Source: DASRBN01 sp035294305 (lineage in GTDB: Bacteria > Chloroflexota > Ktedonobacteria > Ktedonobacterales > Ktedonobacteraceae). Taken from it: a stretch of 64,000 nt of DNA. A program made the position numbers and the translations under genes. Shown piece after piece: positions 18,577 to 26,997 of this stretch. Each line of letters starts with the position of its first letter. Positions within the stretch are counted from its first letter, which is position 1. The notes under the pieces are model-generated. The model saw nothing but the letters and a program-made list of their open reading frames with translations. It did no database searches and was not told the origin of the DNA. The stretch lies in NCBI GenBank assembly GCA_035294305.1, contig DATGLD010000045.1, forward strand, positions 124,001-188,000. The letters are read 5' to 3'.

Positions 18577-19731
18577 ATGCCCAAACCAATGCGTATCTTA
18601 GCCGTCGATGTCGGCACGGGAACACAGGATATTCTGCTCTTCGAGAGCGGCAAAACGATAGAGAATTGTTTTAAGATGGTCATGCCCTCACCCACAGTGA
18701 TTGTCGCGGAACGCATTAAACAGGCCACTGCACATGGTCAACCTATTTTATTGACGGGCGTGACGATGGGTGGTGGGCCATCACATTGGGCCGCGCGGGA
18801 TCACGCGCTGGCCGGTTACCCTGTTGCCGTGACACCCCAGGCTGCGCGAACGTTTGACGATGACCTCTCAATGGTTGAGCAGATGGGTTTCGAGATCGTT
18901 GACGAACGTGCGGCGGAAAAGCGCATAGAGGATGAAGCGCTGGTACATATCGAATTGCGAGATTTCGATGCAGAAGCCATTATCCGTGCGTTGCGCGCGT
19001 TTGATGTTGATCCTGCTGTCGATGCTCTGGCCATTGCAGCCTTTGACCACGGGGCTGCGCCGCCGGGAGTGAGTGACCGGCGTTTTCGCTTTGACTTTAT
19101 TGCCCGGACTGTACGTCATAATCCGGTTCCAAGCGCTTTTGCCTACGCGGCTCAGGATACGCCTGCGGACCTGACGCGATTGCGCTCGATAGCGACGAGC
19201 GCCGCGCGTTACCGTGAGTTGAGTGGTTCGAATTCGCAGGCCCCATTACTGTTGATGGATACCGGTTCGGCGGCAGCGCTAGGCGCGCTGGAAGACCCGC
19301 TCGTGCGCAAGCAGCAAAATAGCCTGCTCTGCAATATCGGCAATTTCCACACCCTGGCTTTCCACCTGGTGCGTGGACGCATTGTGGGCATCTTTGAACA
19401 TCATACGGGTGAGATAGATCGGACGCAGCTTGAACAAATGCTAGTGAAGCTGGCCAAAGGGACGCTGACAAATGAAGAAGTGTTCAATACGAGCGGCCAT
19501 GGGGCGTTAGTATTGCGCGATTCAGGGTCTGATGTTCGTGCCGGCAGCTTTCCATTTCTGGCCGTTACCGGGCCGCGGCGGGAATTGCTGCGCGGCTCAA
19601 AGCTGTATCCCTATGAAGCGGTGCCTCATGGCGATATGATGCTGGCGGGCTGTTTTGGATTGCTGCGTGCTTTTGCGGATCATGATCCGCAGATGGCATC
19701 ATTTATCGAAGCATCTTTATCACCTGGCTGA
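18577..19731 (+). CDS. DUF1786-family protein
   Basis: 384 residues. ATG 18577 is chosen since TAGGAG (18564-18569) lies 7 bases upstream; the ATG two codons earlier is only 1 base from it. The N-terminus ILAVDVGTGTQDILLF is an actin/hexokinase-like phosphate-binding turn. MGGGPSHWAARDH and LCNIGNFHTLAFHLVRGRIVGIFEHHTGE are features of the DUF1786 family, sometimes labelled pyruvate-formate-lyase-activating-like without biochemical proof. It is single-copy, unlinked to radical enzymes here. Function unknown. Confidence 0.8.
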   Translation: MPKPMRILAVDVGTGTQDILLFESGKTIENCFKMVMPSPTVIVAERIKQATAHGQPILLTGVTMGGGPSHWAARDHALAGYPVAVTPQAARTFDDDLSMVEQMGFEIVDERAAEKRIEDEALVHIELRDFDAEAIIRALRAFDVDPAVDALAIAAFDHGAAPPGVSDRRFRFDFIARTVRHNPVPSAFAYAAQDTPADLTRLRSIATSAARYRELSGSNSQAPLLLMDTGSAAALGALEDPLVRKQQNSLLCNIGNFHTLAFHLVRGRIVGIFEHHTGEIDRTQLEQMLVKLAKGTLTNEEVFNTSGHGALVLRDSGSDVRAGSFPFLAVTGPRRELLRGSKLYPYEAVPHGDMMLAGCFGLLRAFADHDPQMASFIEASLSPG

Positions 19732-19841
19732 GATTTCTCATCAATCAGAACCGCTGCGATCTTGTTGCATCGGCCTGACGCGCAATTTTAGGCTCAGGCA
19801 TGAACTTTTCTATTTATGCATGAAGAATTCATTTGAAACTC

Positions 19842-19870
19842 TTGACAGTCACATCTTTTCATGCTACTGT
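19842..19870 (+). promoter_or_regulatory. Sigma-70 promoter upstream of the sedolisin gene
   Basis: Perfect TTGACA (19842-19847), 17 bases, TACTGT (19865-19870). The rest of the 457-base gap 19732-20188 holds no supported gene. The resulting leader of about 310 bases before ATG 20189 is long, but no riboswitch class is recognised in it. Confidence 0.55.
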
Positions 19871-20188
19871 TAACCAGGGGCCAACCATTCAGTTTATTCT
19901 GTTGTATATTTTTTAAAGAGCTATGGCAGGGGGCGTAGCGAAATATATTCAACCTGTTGATTGCTTCCTTGTATACCTATCGCACGATTCTTAGGAAGTG
20001 CTAGGAGAGAGTACTCATGTGCGATTGGTGTGCAAGCGATGTGTGAAAGAGACGTACTTCCCGGTTTAGCGCAAATATTTTGTCTCATGGGTTGCCTGAT
20101 GGGGGAATAGCAATCATCTTCTCGTATTGATGACACGCTTCGTTACTTGCATAGCTCCTCTCACGTTCGTCAGAAAGGAGCCCACTAC

Positions 20189-21577
20189 ATGAAGCAGTTT
20201 GTTGCCCATCGTTCACGCTGGCAGATTGCAATTGCTTTCTTTGCCATCGTCCTGGCGCTAGCTGTGGTTCCGGTCCTAGGGGCGATCACGCAAGCCAGGG
20301 CCGCTGGCCTTAACAGCGAATCAGTCGCAAGTCCAATAAGCATTACCTTCAGGGGCAAAAACTACGATCTGCTTAGCAGTACGCCTAAGCCACCGACGGA
20401 TCAGCAGTGCCGGCAAAAGTTTGGTCATCCTTGTTATAGCCCGCAGGAAATACGCCATGCCTATAACCTTGATCCCGTACTAAGCGCGGGCTATGATGGC
20501 ACCGGCCAGTCAATTGTGATCATTGATTCGTTTGGCAGCCCCACCATCCAGAAAGACCTGCATATCTTCGACGCCGGCTATGGCCTGCCTGACCCTCCCT
20601 CCCTCAAGGTCTATGCCCCCTTGGGGAAAGTGAAGTTTGATCCTAGCAATAGTGACATGGTTGGTTGGGCCGTTGAGACGACGCTCGATGTGGAGTGGGC
20701 GCATGCCATGGCGCCCGGCGCGAATATCGTCCTCATGACCAGCCCGGTTTCGGAGACGCAGGGCGACCAGGGCATGCCGGAGTTCTTGTACCTTGAGCAG
20801 TATGCTGTAAAGCACAACTATGGCAAGATTATCTCTCAGAGTTGGGCCACCACGGAAAATACGCTCTTCAATCATCCGGGTGGCAGGCAGATTCTCAAGA
20901 ACTTCGAGACGTTCTACCAGCAGGCAGATGCCCAGGGTGAAACGATCTTTGGCTCATCGGGCGATGGTGGCGTTGGCAATCCTAATGTGAACGGCCAGAT
21001 CTATCCTTTCCCCACCGTCAATTTCCCGGCCTCCTCACCTTATATCACGGCGGTTGGCGGTACCAGCCTGATGGCTACTATTCATGGGCAGTACCAGTCT
21101 GAGGTGGGCTGGAGCGGCAGTGGTGGGGGCATCAGCCAGTACTTCCCGGAGCCTGCTTACCAGCAAGCATACCTCCCTTCCTCAGATCAACAGTTGTTGA
21201 ATGGGTATCGCGGTTTGCCCGATATCTCATCTAACGCGGATCCAGCCACCCCTGTCCTGATCTACTTGAGCTTCCTTGGCCCTAGTAAGGCAGGATACTA
21301 TGGAATCGGCGGCACAAGCGAGGCGTCACCTACGTGGGCAGGTATCATTGCAGATGGCAACCAGATGGCCGGTCGCCCTCTTGGTTTCATCAACCAGGCG
21401 CTGTACCAGATTAGCGCCGGCAATCAATATGCGGCATCTCTGCATGATGTAACTAAGGGCAATAATAGTGCGCATGGCATCCAGGGCTATAATGCTGGTC
21501 CCGGATGGGATGCGGTTACCGGTTTAGGCACGCCTAATGCGGCGAAGCTCTTACAGCAGTTGATCTTACATACGTAA
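20189..21577 (+). CDS. Secreted S53 (sedolisin/kumamolisin-like) serine-carboxyl peptidase
   Basis: 462 residues from ATG 20189 with AAAGGAG 8 bases upstream. A signal peptide is clear: basic N-region, hydrophobic core AIAFFAIVLALAVVPVLGA, likely cleavage after ARA. The catalytic Glu/Asp pair is in VETTLDVEWAHAMAPGA (E-x3-D) and the Ser in GGTSEASPTWAG. The oxyanion Asp region is SSGDGG. The C-terminal Asp/Gly-rich part (HDVTKGNN, YNAGPGWDAVTGLGTPN) supplies the calcium site. There is no long N-terminal prodomain of the kumamolisin type, only about 60 residues before the catalytic core, so activation may differ. Expected activity is acidic extracellular proteolysis. Confidence 0.92.
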   Translation: MKQFVAHRSRWQIAIAFFAIVLALAVVPVLGAITQARAAGLNSESVASPISITFRGKNYDLLSSTPKPPTDQQCRQKFGHPCYSPQEIRHAYNLDPVLSAGYDGTGQSIVIIDSFGSPTIQKDLHIFDAGYGLPDPPSLKVYAPLGKVKFDPSNSDMVGWAVETTLDVEWAHAMAPGANIVLMTSPVSETQGDQGMPEFLYLEQYAVKHNYGKIISQSWATTENTLFNHPGGRQILKNFETFYQQADAQGETIFGSSGDGGVGNPNVNGQIYPFPTVNFPASSPYITAVGGTSLMATIHGQYQSEVGWSGSGGGISQYFPEPAYQQAYLPSSDQQLLNGYRGLPDISSNADPATPVLIYLSFLGPSKAGYYGIGGTSEASPTWAGIIADGNQMAGRPLGFINQALYQISAGNQYAASLHDVTKGNNSAHGIQGYNAGPGWDAVTGLGTPNAAKLLQQLILHT

Positions 21578-21626
21578 AGCCGTTGAAAAATTGATCGAAG
21601 TGAGTGGTGCGTCCTCAGGCGGAAGG

Positions 21627-21696
21627 CGACCACAAGAGTACGCCCTTACTATGATACGAAACCGTAGTCCATAGTAAGGGCGTACTCTTGTGGTCG
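21627..21696. repeat. 27-bp perfect inverted repeat between convergent genes
   Basis: CGACCACAAGAGTACGCCCT... at 21627-21653 is exactly complementary to 21670-21696, with a 16-base loop whose TACG/CGTA can extend the stem. It lies 50 bases after the sedolisin stop and 16 bases from the stop of the convergent HTH gene. There is no T-tract, so it is not a standard terminator. The stem is unusually long and perfect, which suggests a palindromic repeat element. Confidence 0.85.
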
Positions 21697-21711
21697 TCCT
21701 CTCCAGGTCCA

Positions 21712-22209
21712 CTAAGACTTGCTGGATTTAGGGGGACGGAACGGGATGGGTTCGGTTTTTTTATGAGAGCGATTGGGTGTTTCGCGAGAGGTGGAGTTTG
21801 GTGTTTTTTTGGGTTGGGTGCGCGAGACCTTTTCACGGATCAGACTAATTTGGGAGTGTACAGCCTGGCGGGATTGTTTGAGTTTACGAGCGATTTCGGA
21901 GGGGCGTTCACTGTTGACAAGATGGCGGCAGATAATCTCTTGCTTCTCAGTCAGGTCAACCGCGGGATGCTCGAGGGCCTCTCGAGCCATATCCTCCAGT
22001 TCGCCGTAGCGGCTGCGTCTATATGCGTCGAGATCACTCGGAGAGAAGAGCCAGCGGTCAACAATGCGAATTCCTGGTATGCGTCCTGCTTCGACAAGGT
22101 GCATAAAATGCCAGTAACTCAAATCTAGCTGTTCGGCTGCCTCGTGGGTTGTTAACATGCCATTGAGGTGCTGCAAGTTGCGGTGTAATTCATCGCTCCT
22201 CAGAGCCAT
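21712..22209 (-). CDS. Helix-turn-helix DNA-binding protein (excisionase-like)
   Basis: 165 residues from ATG 22209 with AAAGGTG upstream. Residues 15-65 (MLTTHEAAEQLDLSYWHFMHLVEAGRIPGIRIVDRWLFSPSDLDAYRRSR) match the excisionase/MerR-like HTH fold. Residues 90-130 (VDLTEKQEIICRHLVNSERPSEIARKLKQSRQAVHSQISLIREKV) look like a second HTH of the sigma-4/LuxR type. The tail is short, basic and Pro/Lys/Ser-rich. It is a probable transcription regulator; its target is unknown. Confidence 0.75.
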   Translation of the reverse strand: MALRSDELHRNLQHLNGMLTTHEAAEQLDLSYWHFMHLVEAGRIPGIRIVDRWLFSPSDLDAYRRSRYGELEDMAREALEHPAVDLTEKQEIICRHLVNSERPSEIARKLKQSRQAVHSQISLIREKVSRTQPKKTPNSTSRETPNRSHKKTEPIPFRPPKSSKS

Positions 22210-22415
22210 AGCGGACACCTTTCTACGGATTGCCGTAATATACAAGTGTCAAGCAAACTCATAGTCAATCATCGTGAGTATAACATAGAAGGCGGCGTGA
22301 AGGCAAGTGTGGTTAGCAGAACTCATCAATTCGCGTGGATAGATGCATATGAAATGAGCCAGGTGAGTATCTGTGAGATACTTGCCTGGCTGCTTGAAAT
22401 GGATGATCGAGGGTA

Positions 22416-22739
22416 TCACCTGTTTGTTGGAAATAGCTGCTGTAGCTTCATGGCGAGCATCATATCACCTGATACTCGAAGTTTGCCGGTCATAAAGGCA
22501 TTCATTGGGTCCAGCTTGCCCTCCGTGATGGCAATCCAGTCTTTGTCACTGACGGTGAAGGTGATATCGGGTTTCTCCACGCCACCGGGGATAACTTCTC
22601 CAGTTCCATTGGCAACTCGAAATGCCCATTTCCCGGCCTCATCTCCGGTGATATTCCACTGGAAAGTCTTGTTCATACCCGCAGCGGCGGCAGGGTTCAT
22701 GATGCTGGGCATTTGCTCGAAAATTTCCGCTATTGTCAT
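22416..22739 (-). CDS. SCP2 sterol-binding-domain protein
   Basis: 107 residues from ATG 22739, with AAGGAG 9 bases upstream. One SCP2 domain fills the protein: IAEIFEQMPSIMNP, FQWNITGDEAGKWAF, PDITFTVSDKDWIAITEGKLDPMNAFMTGKLRVSGDMMLAMKLQQLF. Such proteins hold hydrophobic ligands in a tunnel; lipid or acyl-CoA binding is the family inference. It is monocistronic. Confidence 0.9.
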   Translation of the reverse strand: MTIAEIFEQMPSIMNPAAAAGMNKTFQWNITGDEAGKWAFRVANGTGEVIPGGVEKPDITFTVSDKDWIAITEGKLDPMNAFMTGKLRVSGDMMLAMKLQQLFPTNR

Positions 22740-22850
22740 TACTATTTTCTCCTTACTAATACTTGCAGGAAAAGTTCCTGTTGGGACAATCATAGTATAG
22801 CACGAAGTTTTTCGCGTCGCTATGGTTTGTTTGCTGGCCGGACCTCAACA

Positions 22851-24200
22851 CTATTCTTCGGTTCCAAGAAACACGCGCAGGTAGTACAGCGCCATATCTG
22901 CATGCATCCAGCGCATACAGGGTTCAAGTTGCGAGATGACATCATACCAGCTAAGTGCCTTGTAGAGGCTGCCCAGGCGATGAGCAAGCTCGAATATGCG
23001 ACGCAAATGCTCCATTGGTTCGTAGCGCGTCCACGGCTCCAGATACGCCCGCACCAGTCGCCCAAGCATCTGTTCATCATACTCCAGGATATATCTGGCG
23101 ACACGCAGCACAATAAACATCGTGCTGAAAGGGTGCCCCAGGCAGTATTCACCCGCGTCGATGAAGACATACGTCTCGCCATTGTACAGGATATTGCCGT
23201 TGTGCAGGTCGAAATGATGCAGGGATTCAGGAATCCTATAGCTCGCCAGCTCATGACATATTTCCTGAAGCTGGGGAGCTAAAGCCAGTAGTTGTTCATG
23301 CTCGCTGCGCGGCAATCCATTAGGCTCATCGATCAACAGAAATGGCGTTGCCGCCAGTATCTCTTGATAGAGGTGTGGCAACAAATGTAACCGTCGATCT
23401 GGACAACCGGTTGCCTTAAGCGTCTCCACATGTTCTGCCAGTTCAATCTGCATCTCGGCAAAGCGTCTCAATGCAATCTCCAGGCGTTCAAGTGTCGGCG
23501 GCATGTCCCGCAGCGGTATTCCTGCATCCCGCATGAGCATCCAGTTCCGCTGCCTGTCACGAACAAGTACTCCTGGCACAAACGTGGGAACGAGCTGGTG
23601 CAGCGTCTCTGTCAGCTCTGGCTCAAAGGCGAACACTGGAGATGGGACTTTGAAGTATAGGTAACCTTTCGATGTTGGCACGCGCAGTACCGCGGCCCAT
23701 GGTCTGGAGACAAGCTGCTCAACTGGAGCAGTTTTCGTATAGCCAAGACGCTCAAGCTGCTCACCTATCCAGGCTGTCGCACTGTCGAACCACCCCAGGC
23801 GCATCCATGGTACCCGCAGTTCTGAAATCTGTCCATCCTCGACTTCGGCGAACCAGGTTTCGAGAACAGGGCGATGCTCTGGAAGAGCAAGCGGGAGATT
23901 TGCCAGTTCTGAGCGACTTACCCAGCGTGCATTGGCGGGAAGAGGTGTTGCCGGACTGTGGTTGTCCAGGGCAAAGACGAGATGTTCATCTTCGCGTTCC
24001 TCATTCGGATAGCGGTCATACGCACAAAAAAGCACTGTGGTTGTCAGTCCCAGTTGCTCTTTCATGGCGGCGTTGACTTCTTTCGGGTCTGAACTATGAT
24101 GGTGAGGCAGCGACCAACCCTGCTCTTCCCGCAAAAGCAGAACGAGTGGCAACCTGGTATGAGGAATGATGCTGTAGTTGTCGATATGTTCGCTGGGCAT
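22851..24200 (-). CDS. Nudix-like domain fused to APH-type phosphotransferase
   Basis: 449 residues; AAGGAA lies upstream of ATG 24200. Residues 15-125 resemble a Nudix fold (LPLVLLLREEQGWSLPHH, FALDNHSPATPLPANARWVSRSEL) but the Nudix box GX5EX7REUXEEXGU is degenerate, so hydrolase activity is doubtful. Residues 180-449 are an aminoglycoside-phosphotransferase/choline-kinase-like fold. They include a catalytic HFDLHNGNILYN and the metal Asp in FIDAGEYCLGHPF. The substrate is probably a small alcohol or sugar rather than a drug. It is transcribed on its own. Confidence 0.8.
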   Translation of the reverse strand: MPSEHIDNYSIIPHTRLPLVLLLREEQGWSLPHHHSSDPKEVNAAMKEQLGLTTTVLFCAYDRYPNEEREDEHLVFALDNHSPATPLPANARWVSRSELANLPLALPEHRPVLETWFAEVEDGQISELRVPWMRLGWFDSATAWIGEQLERLGYTKTAPVEQLVSRPWAAVLRVPTSKGYLYFKVPSPVFAFEPELTETLHQLVPTFVPGVLVRDRQRNWMLMRDAGIPLRDMPPTLERLEIALRRFAEMQIELAEHVETLKATGCPDRRLHLLPHLYQEILAATPFLLIDEPNGLPRSEHEQLLALAPQLQEICHELASYRIPESLHHFDLHNGNILYNGETYVFIDAGEYCLGHPFSTMFIVLRVARYILEYDEQMLGRLVRAYLEPWTRYEPMEHLRRIFELAHRLGSLYKALSWYDVISQLEPCMRWMHADMALYYLRVFLGTEE

Positions 24201-24248
24201 AACTTATTCCTTCCTTAGTTACTACTATATTTGTTCCAAAACGCAAAA

Positions 24249-24282
24249 AGGCCGTGAGCGTTAATAAATTCGCTCACGGCCT
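24249..24282 (-). terminator. Intrinsic terminator of the small-protein unit
   Basis: On the minus strand a 12-bp perfect stem, AGGCCGTGAGCG with its complement, and a 10-base loop is followed directly by TTTTTGCGTTTT. It ends the short transcript that starts near 24473. Confidence 0.9.
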
Positions 24283-24310
24283 GGTTTCTGCTTGAGTTAT
24301 CTACGCGGTT

Positions 24311-24424
24311 TCATCGATGGATGTAGTAGCGAGACCTCCTGAAAAAGGGCATAGTACGGCCATGGGCGACGGGGCGTAGAGTCGCGAGCCGGTCCTGCAT
24401 ACGCGGACACATTCCATGGGCCAT
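24311..24424 (-). CDS. Small basic protein, 37 aa
   Basis: ATG 24424 (MAHGMCPRMQDRLATLRPV...) is preceded by AAAAGGAGT with about 9 bases of spacing. The frame ends at TGA 24311. The peptide is rich in Arg, His and Met and has no membrane segment. Its own strong promoter (24480-24508) and terminator (24249-24282) delimit a transcript of about 225 bases that holds this one frame. It may be a small protein, or the frame may be incidental to a small RNA. It is divergent from the GntR-ABC operon. No family recognised. Confidence 0.55.
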   Translation of the reverse strand: MAHGMCPRMQDRLATLRPVAHGRTMPFFRRSRYYIHR

Positions 24425-24479
24425 CTTTGCTTTACTCCTTTTGTCCTGTTCAGTTGGAATCCGGTGGATTAACGCTATC

Positions 24480-24508
24480 AGGATAACATAGTGAGGTTGA
24501 GTTGTCAA
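24480..24508 (-). promoter_or_regulatory. Strong sigma-70 promoter of the 37-aa unit
   Basis: Minus strand: TTGACA (24508-24503), 17 bases, TATCCT (24485-24480). Confidence 0.8.
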
Positions 24509-24531
24509 ATGAAAATTTCCCTCCTCCCCTC

Positions 24532-24577
24532 TTGACAAACCGCTTCATTGTAGTTTACTATAGTGCTATGTACATAG
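24532..24577 (+). promoter_or_regulatory. Promoter and palindromic operator of the gntR-ABC operon
   Basis: TTGACA at 24532-24537 is followed after 17 bases by TTTACT (24555-24560), or after 21 by TATAGT (24559-24564). The perfect 12-bp palindrome CTATGTACATAG (24566-24577) sits at the expected transcription start, just upstream of the GntR gene. It is a natural site for autoregulation by that repressor. Confidence 0.65.
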
Positions 24578-24617
24578 TTATTTAGTAATTTAGGTAAACG
24601 AAGAAATGAAGGGACAG

Positions 24618-25031
24618 ATGGACACTGAGAAACCAGTAATTGAGTTCTATCTTGACCAGCGATCAGGCGTTTCCCCTTACATGCAACTTGTTCAGCAAGT
24701 CAAGCATGCTTTACGCCTGGGTTATCTCAAAGAAGGTGACCAGCTACCGACGATGCGTATGGTCGTTTCAAGACTGGCAATTAACCCTAACACTGTCTTT
24801 AAAGCGTATCGAGAGCTGGAGTATGAGGGCCTGGTTGAAAGTCGTCCGGGACAGGGGACTTTTGTGCGCAAGACGCTGGCCGATGCCTCGTTAGCGAGTC
24901 ATGGTGAGCTGCGTCAGGGCCTGATCAAGTGGCTGCAAGAAGCAGAAGCGGCTGGATTAGACGAAGAGAGCATCGCCGCCCTCTTTGTCTCTACATTTCA
25001 ACAGTTTCATAAAAGGGAGGAAATTGCATGA
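24618..25031 (+). CDS. GntR-family regulator, YtrA subfamily
   Basis: 137 residues from ATG 24618 (AAGGG 5 bases upstream); ATG 24606 would add four residues. The winged-helix domain is clear: FYLDQRSGVSPYMQLVQQVKHALRLGYLKEGDQLPTMRMVVSRLAINPNTVFKAYRELEYEGLVESRPGQGTFV. It has only a short C-terminal helix region in place of a large effector domain, as in YtrA-type repressors. These control linked ABC transporters. Its last four bases overlap the ABC gene start (ATGA), and a palindrome precedes it, so it probably represses this operon. Confidence 0.92.
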   Translation: MDTEKPVIEFYLDQRSGVSPYMQLVQQVKHALRLGYLKEGDQLPTMRMVVSRLAINPNTVFKAYRELEYEGLVESRPGQGTFVRKTLADASLASHGELRQGLIKWLQEAEAAGLDEESIAALFVSTFQQFHKREEIA

Positions 25032-25933
25032 TCCAGGCATTAGAGGCAACTAATCTTGGAAAACGCTATGGAAAAGACTGGGCGCTGCGTGATTGTACCC
25101 TCAAGCTTCCTATCGGGCGCGTTGCCGGACTTGTTGGCCCGAATGGAGCGGGCAAGACAACTTTACTCCACCTTGCTATGGGCTTGCTTGAGCCGAGTAC
25201 GGGCAGCGTTCAGGTGTTGGGTATAGCGCCGCGCCAGAACTCATCCACCATCTTACCACGCATCGGGTTCGTGGCCCAGGAACGCCCCCTTTACCGCACT
25301 TTTAGCGTGAAAGATATGCTGACAGTCGGACAGAAGCTAAACCCGCATTGGGATATGGATCTTGCTCTGGAGCGCCTGGCAAATCTTAGCATCCCTCTCA
25401 ATCGCACTACCGGCAAACTTTCAGGTGGTCAACAAGCACAGGTTGCGCTCGTCATGGCCCTGGCAAAACGGCCAGAGATGCTCATTCTGGATGAACCTAT
25501 CGCGAATCTTGATCCCCTTGCCCGTTATGAGTTTCAACAGACCCTGATGGACGCTGTTGCCCAGGGTGGTTTGACCGTCCTCTTCTCATCTCATCTCATC
25601 GCGGACCTTGATCGCATCTGTGATTACCTGATCATTCTCTCAGCTTCCAGAGTGCAGGTCGCCAGCGATGTCGAATCTCTGCTTAAAACGCACAAACGCT
25701 TGATTGGCCCACGCGAACGGAAAGCGTCCGTAGCCAGGACACATGCCATTCTTCAGGAGCGGTCGAGTGAACGCCAAAGTAATTTATTGATACGATTGAA
25801 TGGGCCCGTTCTTGATCCCGCCTGGGAAGTGCAAGAAGCTTCCCTTGAAGACATTATTCTGGCCTATCTCGCTCTAAAGAGCGCTGTTCCTTTCTCAGTG
25901 CAGCATAAAGATACGCAGGAGGTTGCATCATGA
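25028..25933 (+). CDS. ABC transporter ATP-binding protein
   Basis: 301 residues. Walker A is GPNGAGKTTL, the signature is KLSGGQQAQVALVMALA, Walker B is MLILDEPIANLD, and the switch His is in SSHLIADLDRI. The C-terminal about 80 residues are the accessory part common in ABC-2 exporters of the BcrA/YtrB kind. Start and stop overlap the neighbours by 4 bases each, so translation is coupled. Energises the permease that follows; export of a lipid, peptide or antibiotic is typical. Confidence 0.93.
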   Translation: MIQALEATNLGKRYGKDWALRDCTLKLPIGRVAGLVGPNGAGKTTLLHLAMGLLEPSTGSVQVLGIAPRQNSSTILPRIGFVAQERPLYRTFSVKDMLTVGQKLNPHWDMDLALERLANLSIPLNRTTGKLSGGQQAQVALVMALAKRPEMLILDEPIANLDPLARYEFQQTLMDAVAQGGLTVLFSSHLIADLDRICDYLIILSASRVQVASDVESLLKTHKRLIGPRERKASVARTHAILQERSSERQSNLLIRLNGPVLDPAWEVQEASLEDIILAYLALKSAVPFSVQHKDTQEVAS

Positions 25934-26883
25934 TTTGGGTCACATGGCGACAGCATCGCCTCGAAGCTTTGGTTGCAGGAATAATCCTGGCAACATTGGT
26001 ACTCAGCTTGCTTGTTACCGGGGTCGATATGCTCTCCACTTACCAGAGCACCGGACTCGCTAGATGTGTGACGCCGCAGGTCGTATGCGGTGAACTTGAA
26101 GGAAATTTCATCAGTCAGTTCAGCGCCAGTGTCTCACTTCTATCAATCGCGCTCAGCTCTTTGCCGTTGTTGGCCGGGATGTTCATTGGAGCCCCGCTGG
26201 TGGCTCGTGAACTGGAACAACGAACGTATCGCCTGATCTGGACTCAGAGTATTACTCGTGTACGCTGGCTCGGAACGAAGCTGCTCCTGCTTTTCGGTGT
26301 CTCTCTTCTAGCTTTCATTGTACTCACCATCCTTGCCTCATGGTGGAGTGGTCCATGGAATGCAGTTATACCCTGGTCGACGTATGATATACGGGGAATT
26401 GTGTTGCCCGCGTATGCTCTTTTCGCGCTTGCGCTCGGAGTGGTCGCTGGTGTCCTTGTACGCAAGTCAGTGCCTGCGATTGGTATCACGATTGTAGTAT
26501 TTCTACTTCTGAGATTAGCAATCGCGTTTTTGCTTCGCCCATACTTTCTTCCACCACTTAGCTATACCAGTTCTGTGGATAACCCTGGCCCGCCATTGTC
26601 TACCGATTGGACGATTCATGTTGGCACAATCGACCGGTATGGGCATGAACTTTCAGACAGTCAGATCGGCCAGATATGTCCACAACTCAAGGGGAATGGG
26701 AGCGCCAGCGCCTTTTCCGCATTTAGAAATTGCGAACACGCGCAAGGCTTCCACTCTTTAAGTTTCTACCAACCAATCGATCGGTTCTGGCTATTCCAGT
26801 CCTTAGAAGCAGCGATCTTTTTGCTATTAGCAATAGCTTTGCTCGCGCCGGCTATCTGGCTCGTGAGCAAAAAGATTACCTGA
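25930..26883 (+). CDS. ABC-2 type transporter permease
   Basis: 317 residues, with about six hydrophobic segments: helices at about 15-40, 70-95, 115-140, 150-175, 182-200 and 290-312. MIWVTWRQHRLEALVAG and LVARELEQRTYRLIWTQSITRVRWLGTKLLLL are the usual ABC-2 permease N-terminal and loop sequences. A large extracytoplasmic loop lies between the last two helices. Last gene of the gntR operon; substrate unknown. Confidence 0.88.
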   Translation: MIWVTWRQHRLEALVAGIILATLVLSLLVTGVDMLSTYQSTGLARCVTPQVVCGELEGNFISQFSASVSLLSIALSSLPLLAGMFIGAPLVARELEQRTYRLIWTQSITRVRWLGTKLLLLFGVSLLAFIVLTILASWWSGPWNAVIPWSTYDIRGIVLPAYALFALALGVVAGVLVRKSVPAIGITIVVFLLLRLAIAFLLRPYFLPPLSYTSSVDNPGPPLSTDWTIHVGTIDRYGHELSDSQIGQICPQLKGNGSASAFSAFRNCEHAQGFHSLSFYQPIDRFWLFQSLEAAIFLLLAIALLAPAIWLVSKKIT

Positions 26884-26954
26884 AAAAGTTATGGGAGTAT
26901 GGAGAGGCATTTTTATCCTTCACTTGTATATGCTTTGCTTCGATGGTATGCTGG

Positions 26955-26980
26955 TTTACGTATATTGATATACATGTAAA
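26955..26980. promoter_or_regulatory. Imperfect palindrome upstream of queD
   Basis: TTTACGTATATTGATATACA... is an imperfect dyad 17 bases before ATG 26998. A weak promoter pair (TTGTAT, 17 bases, TATGCT) precedes it at about 26923-26951. Operator role is a guess. Confidence 0.25.
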
Positions 26981-26997
26981 TCGAATGAGGCTTAGCA

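Noticed and set aside
22246..22800. 184-codon plus-strand frame
   Set aside because: It is the antisense of the SCP2 gene, which has a clear family match and ribosome binding site.
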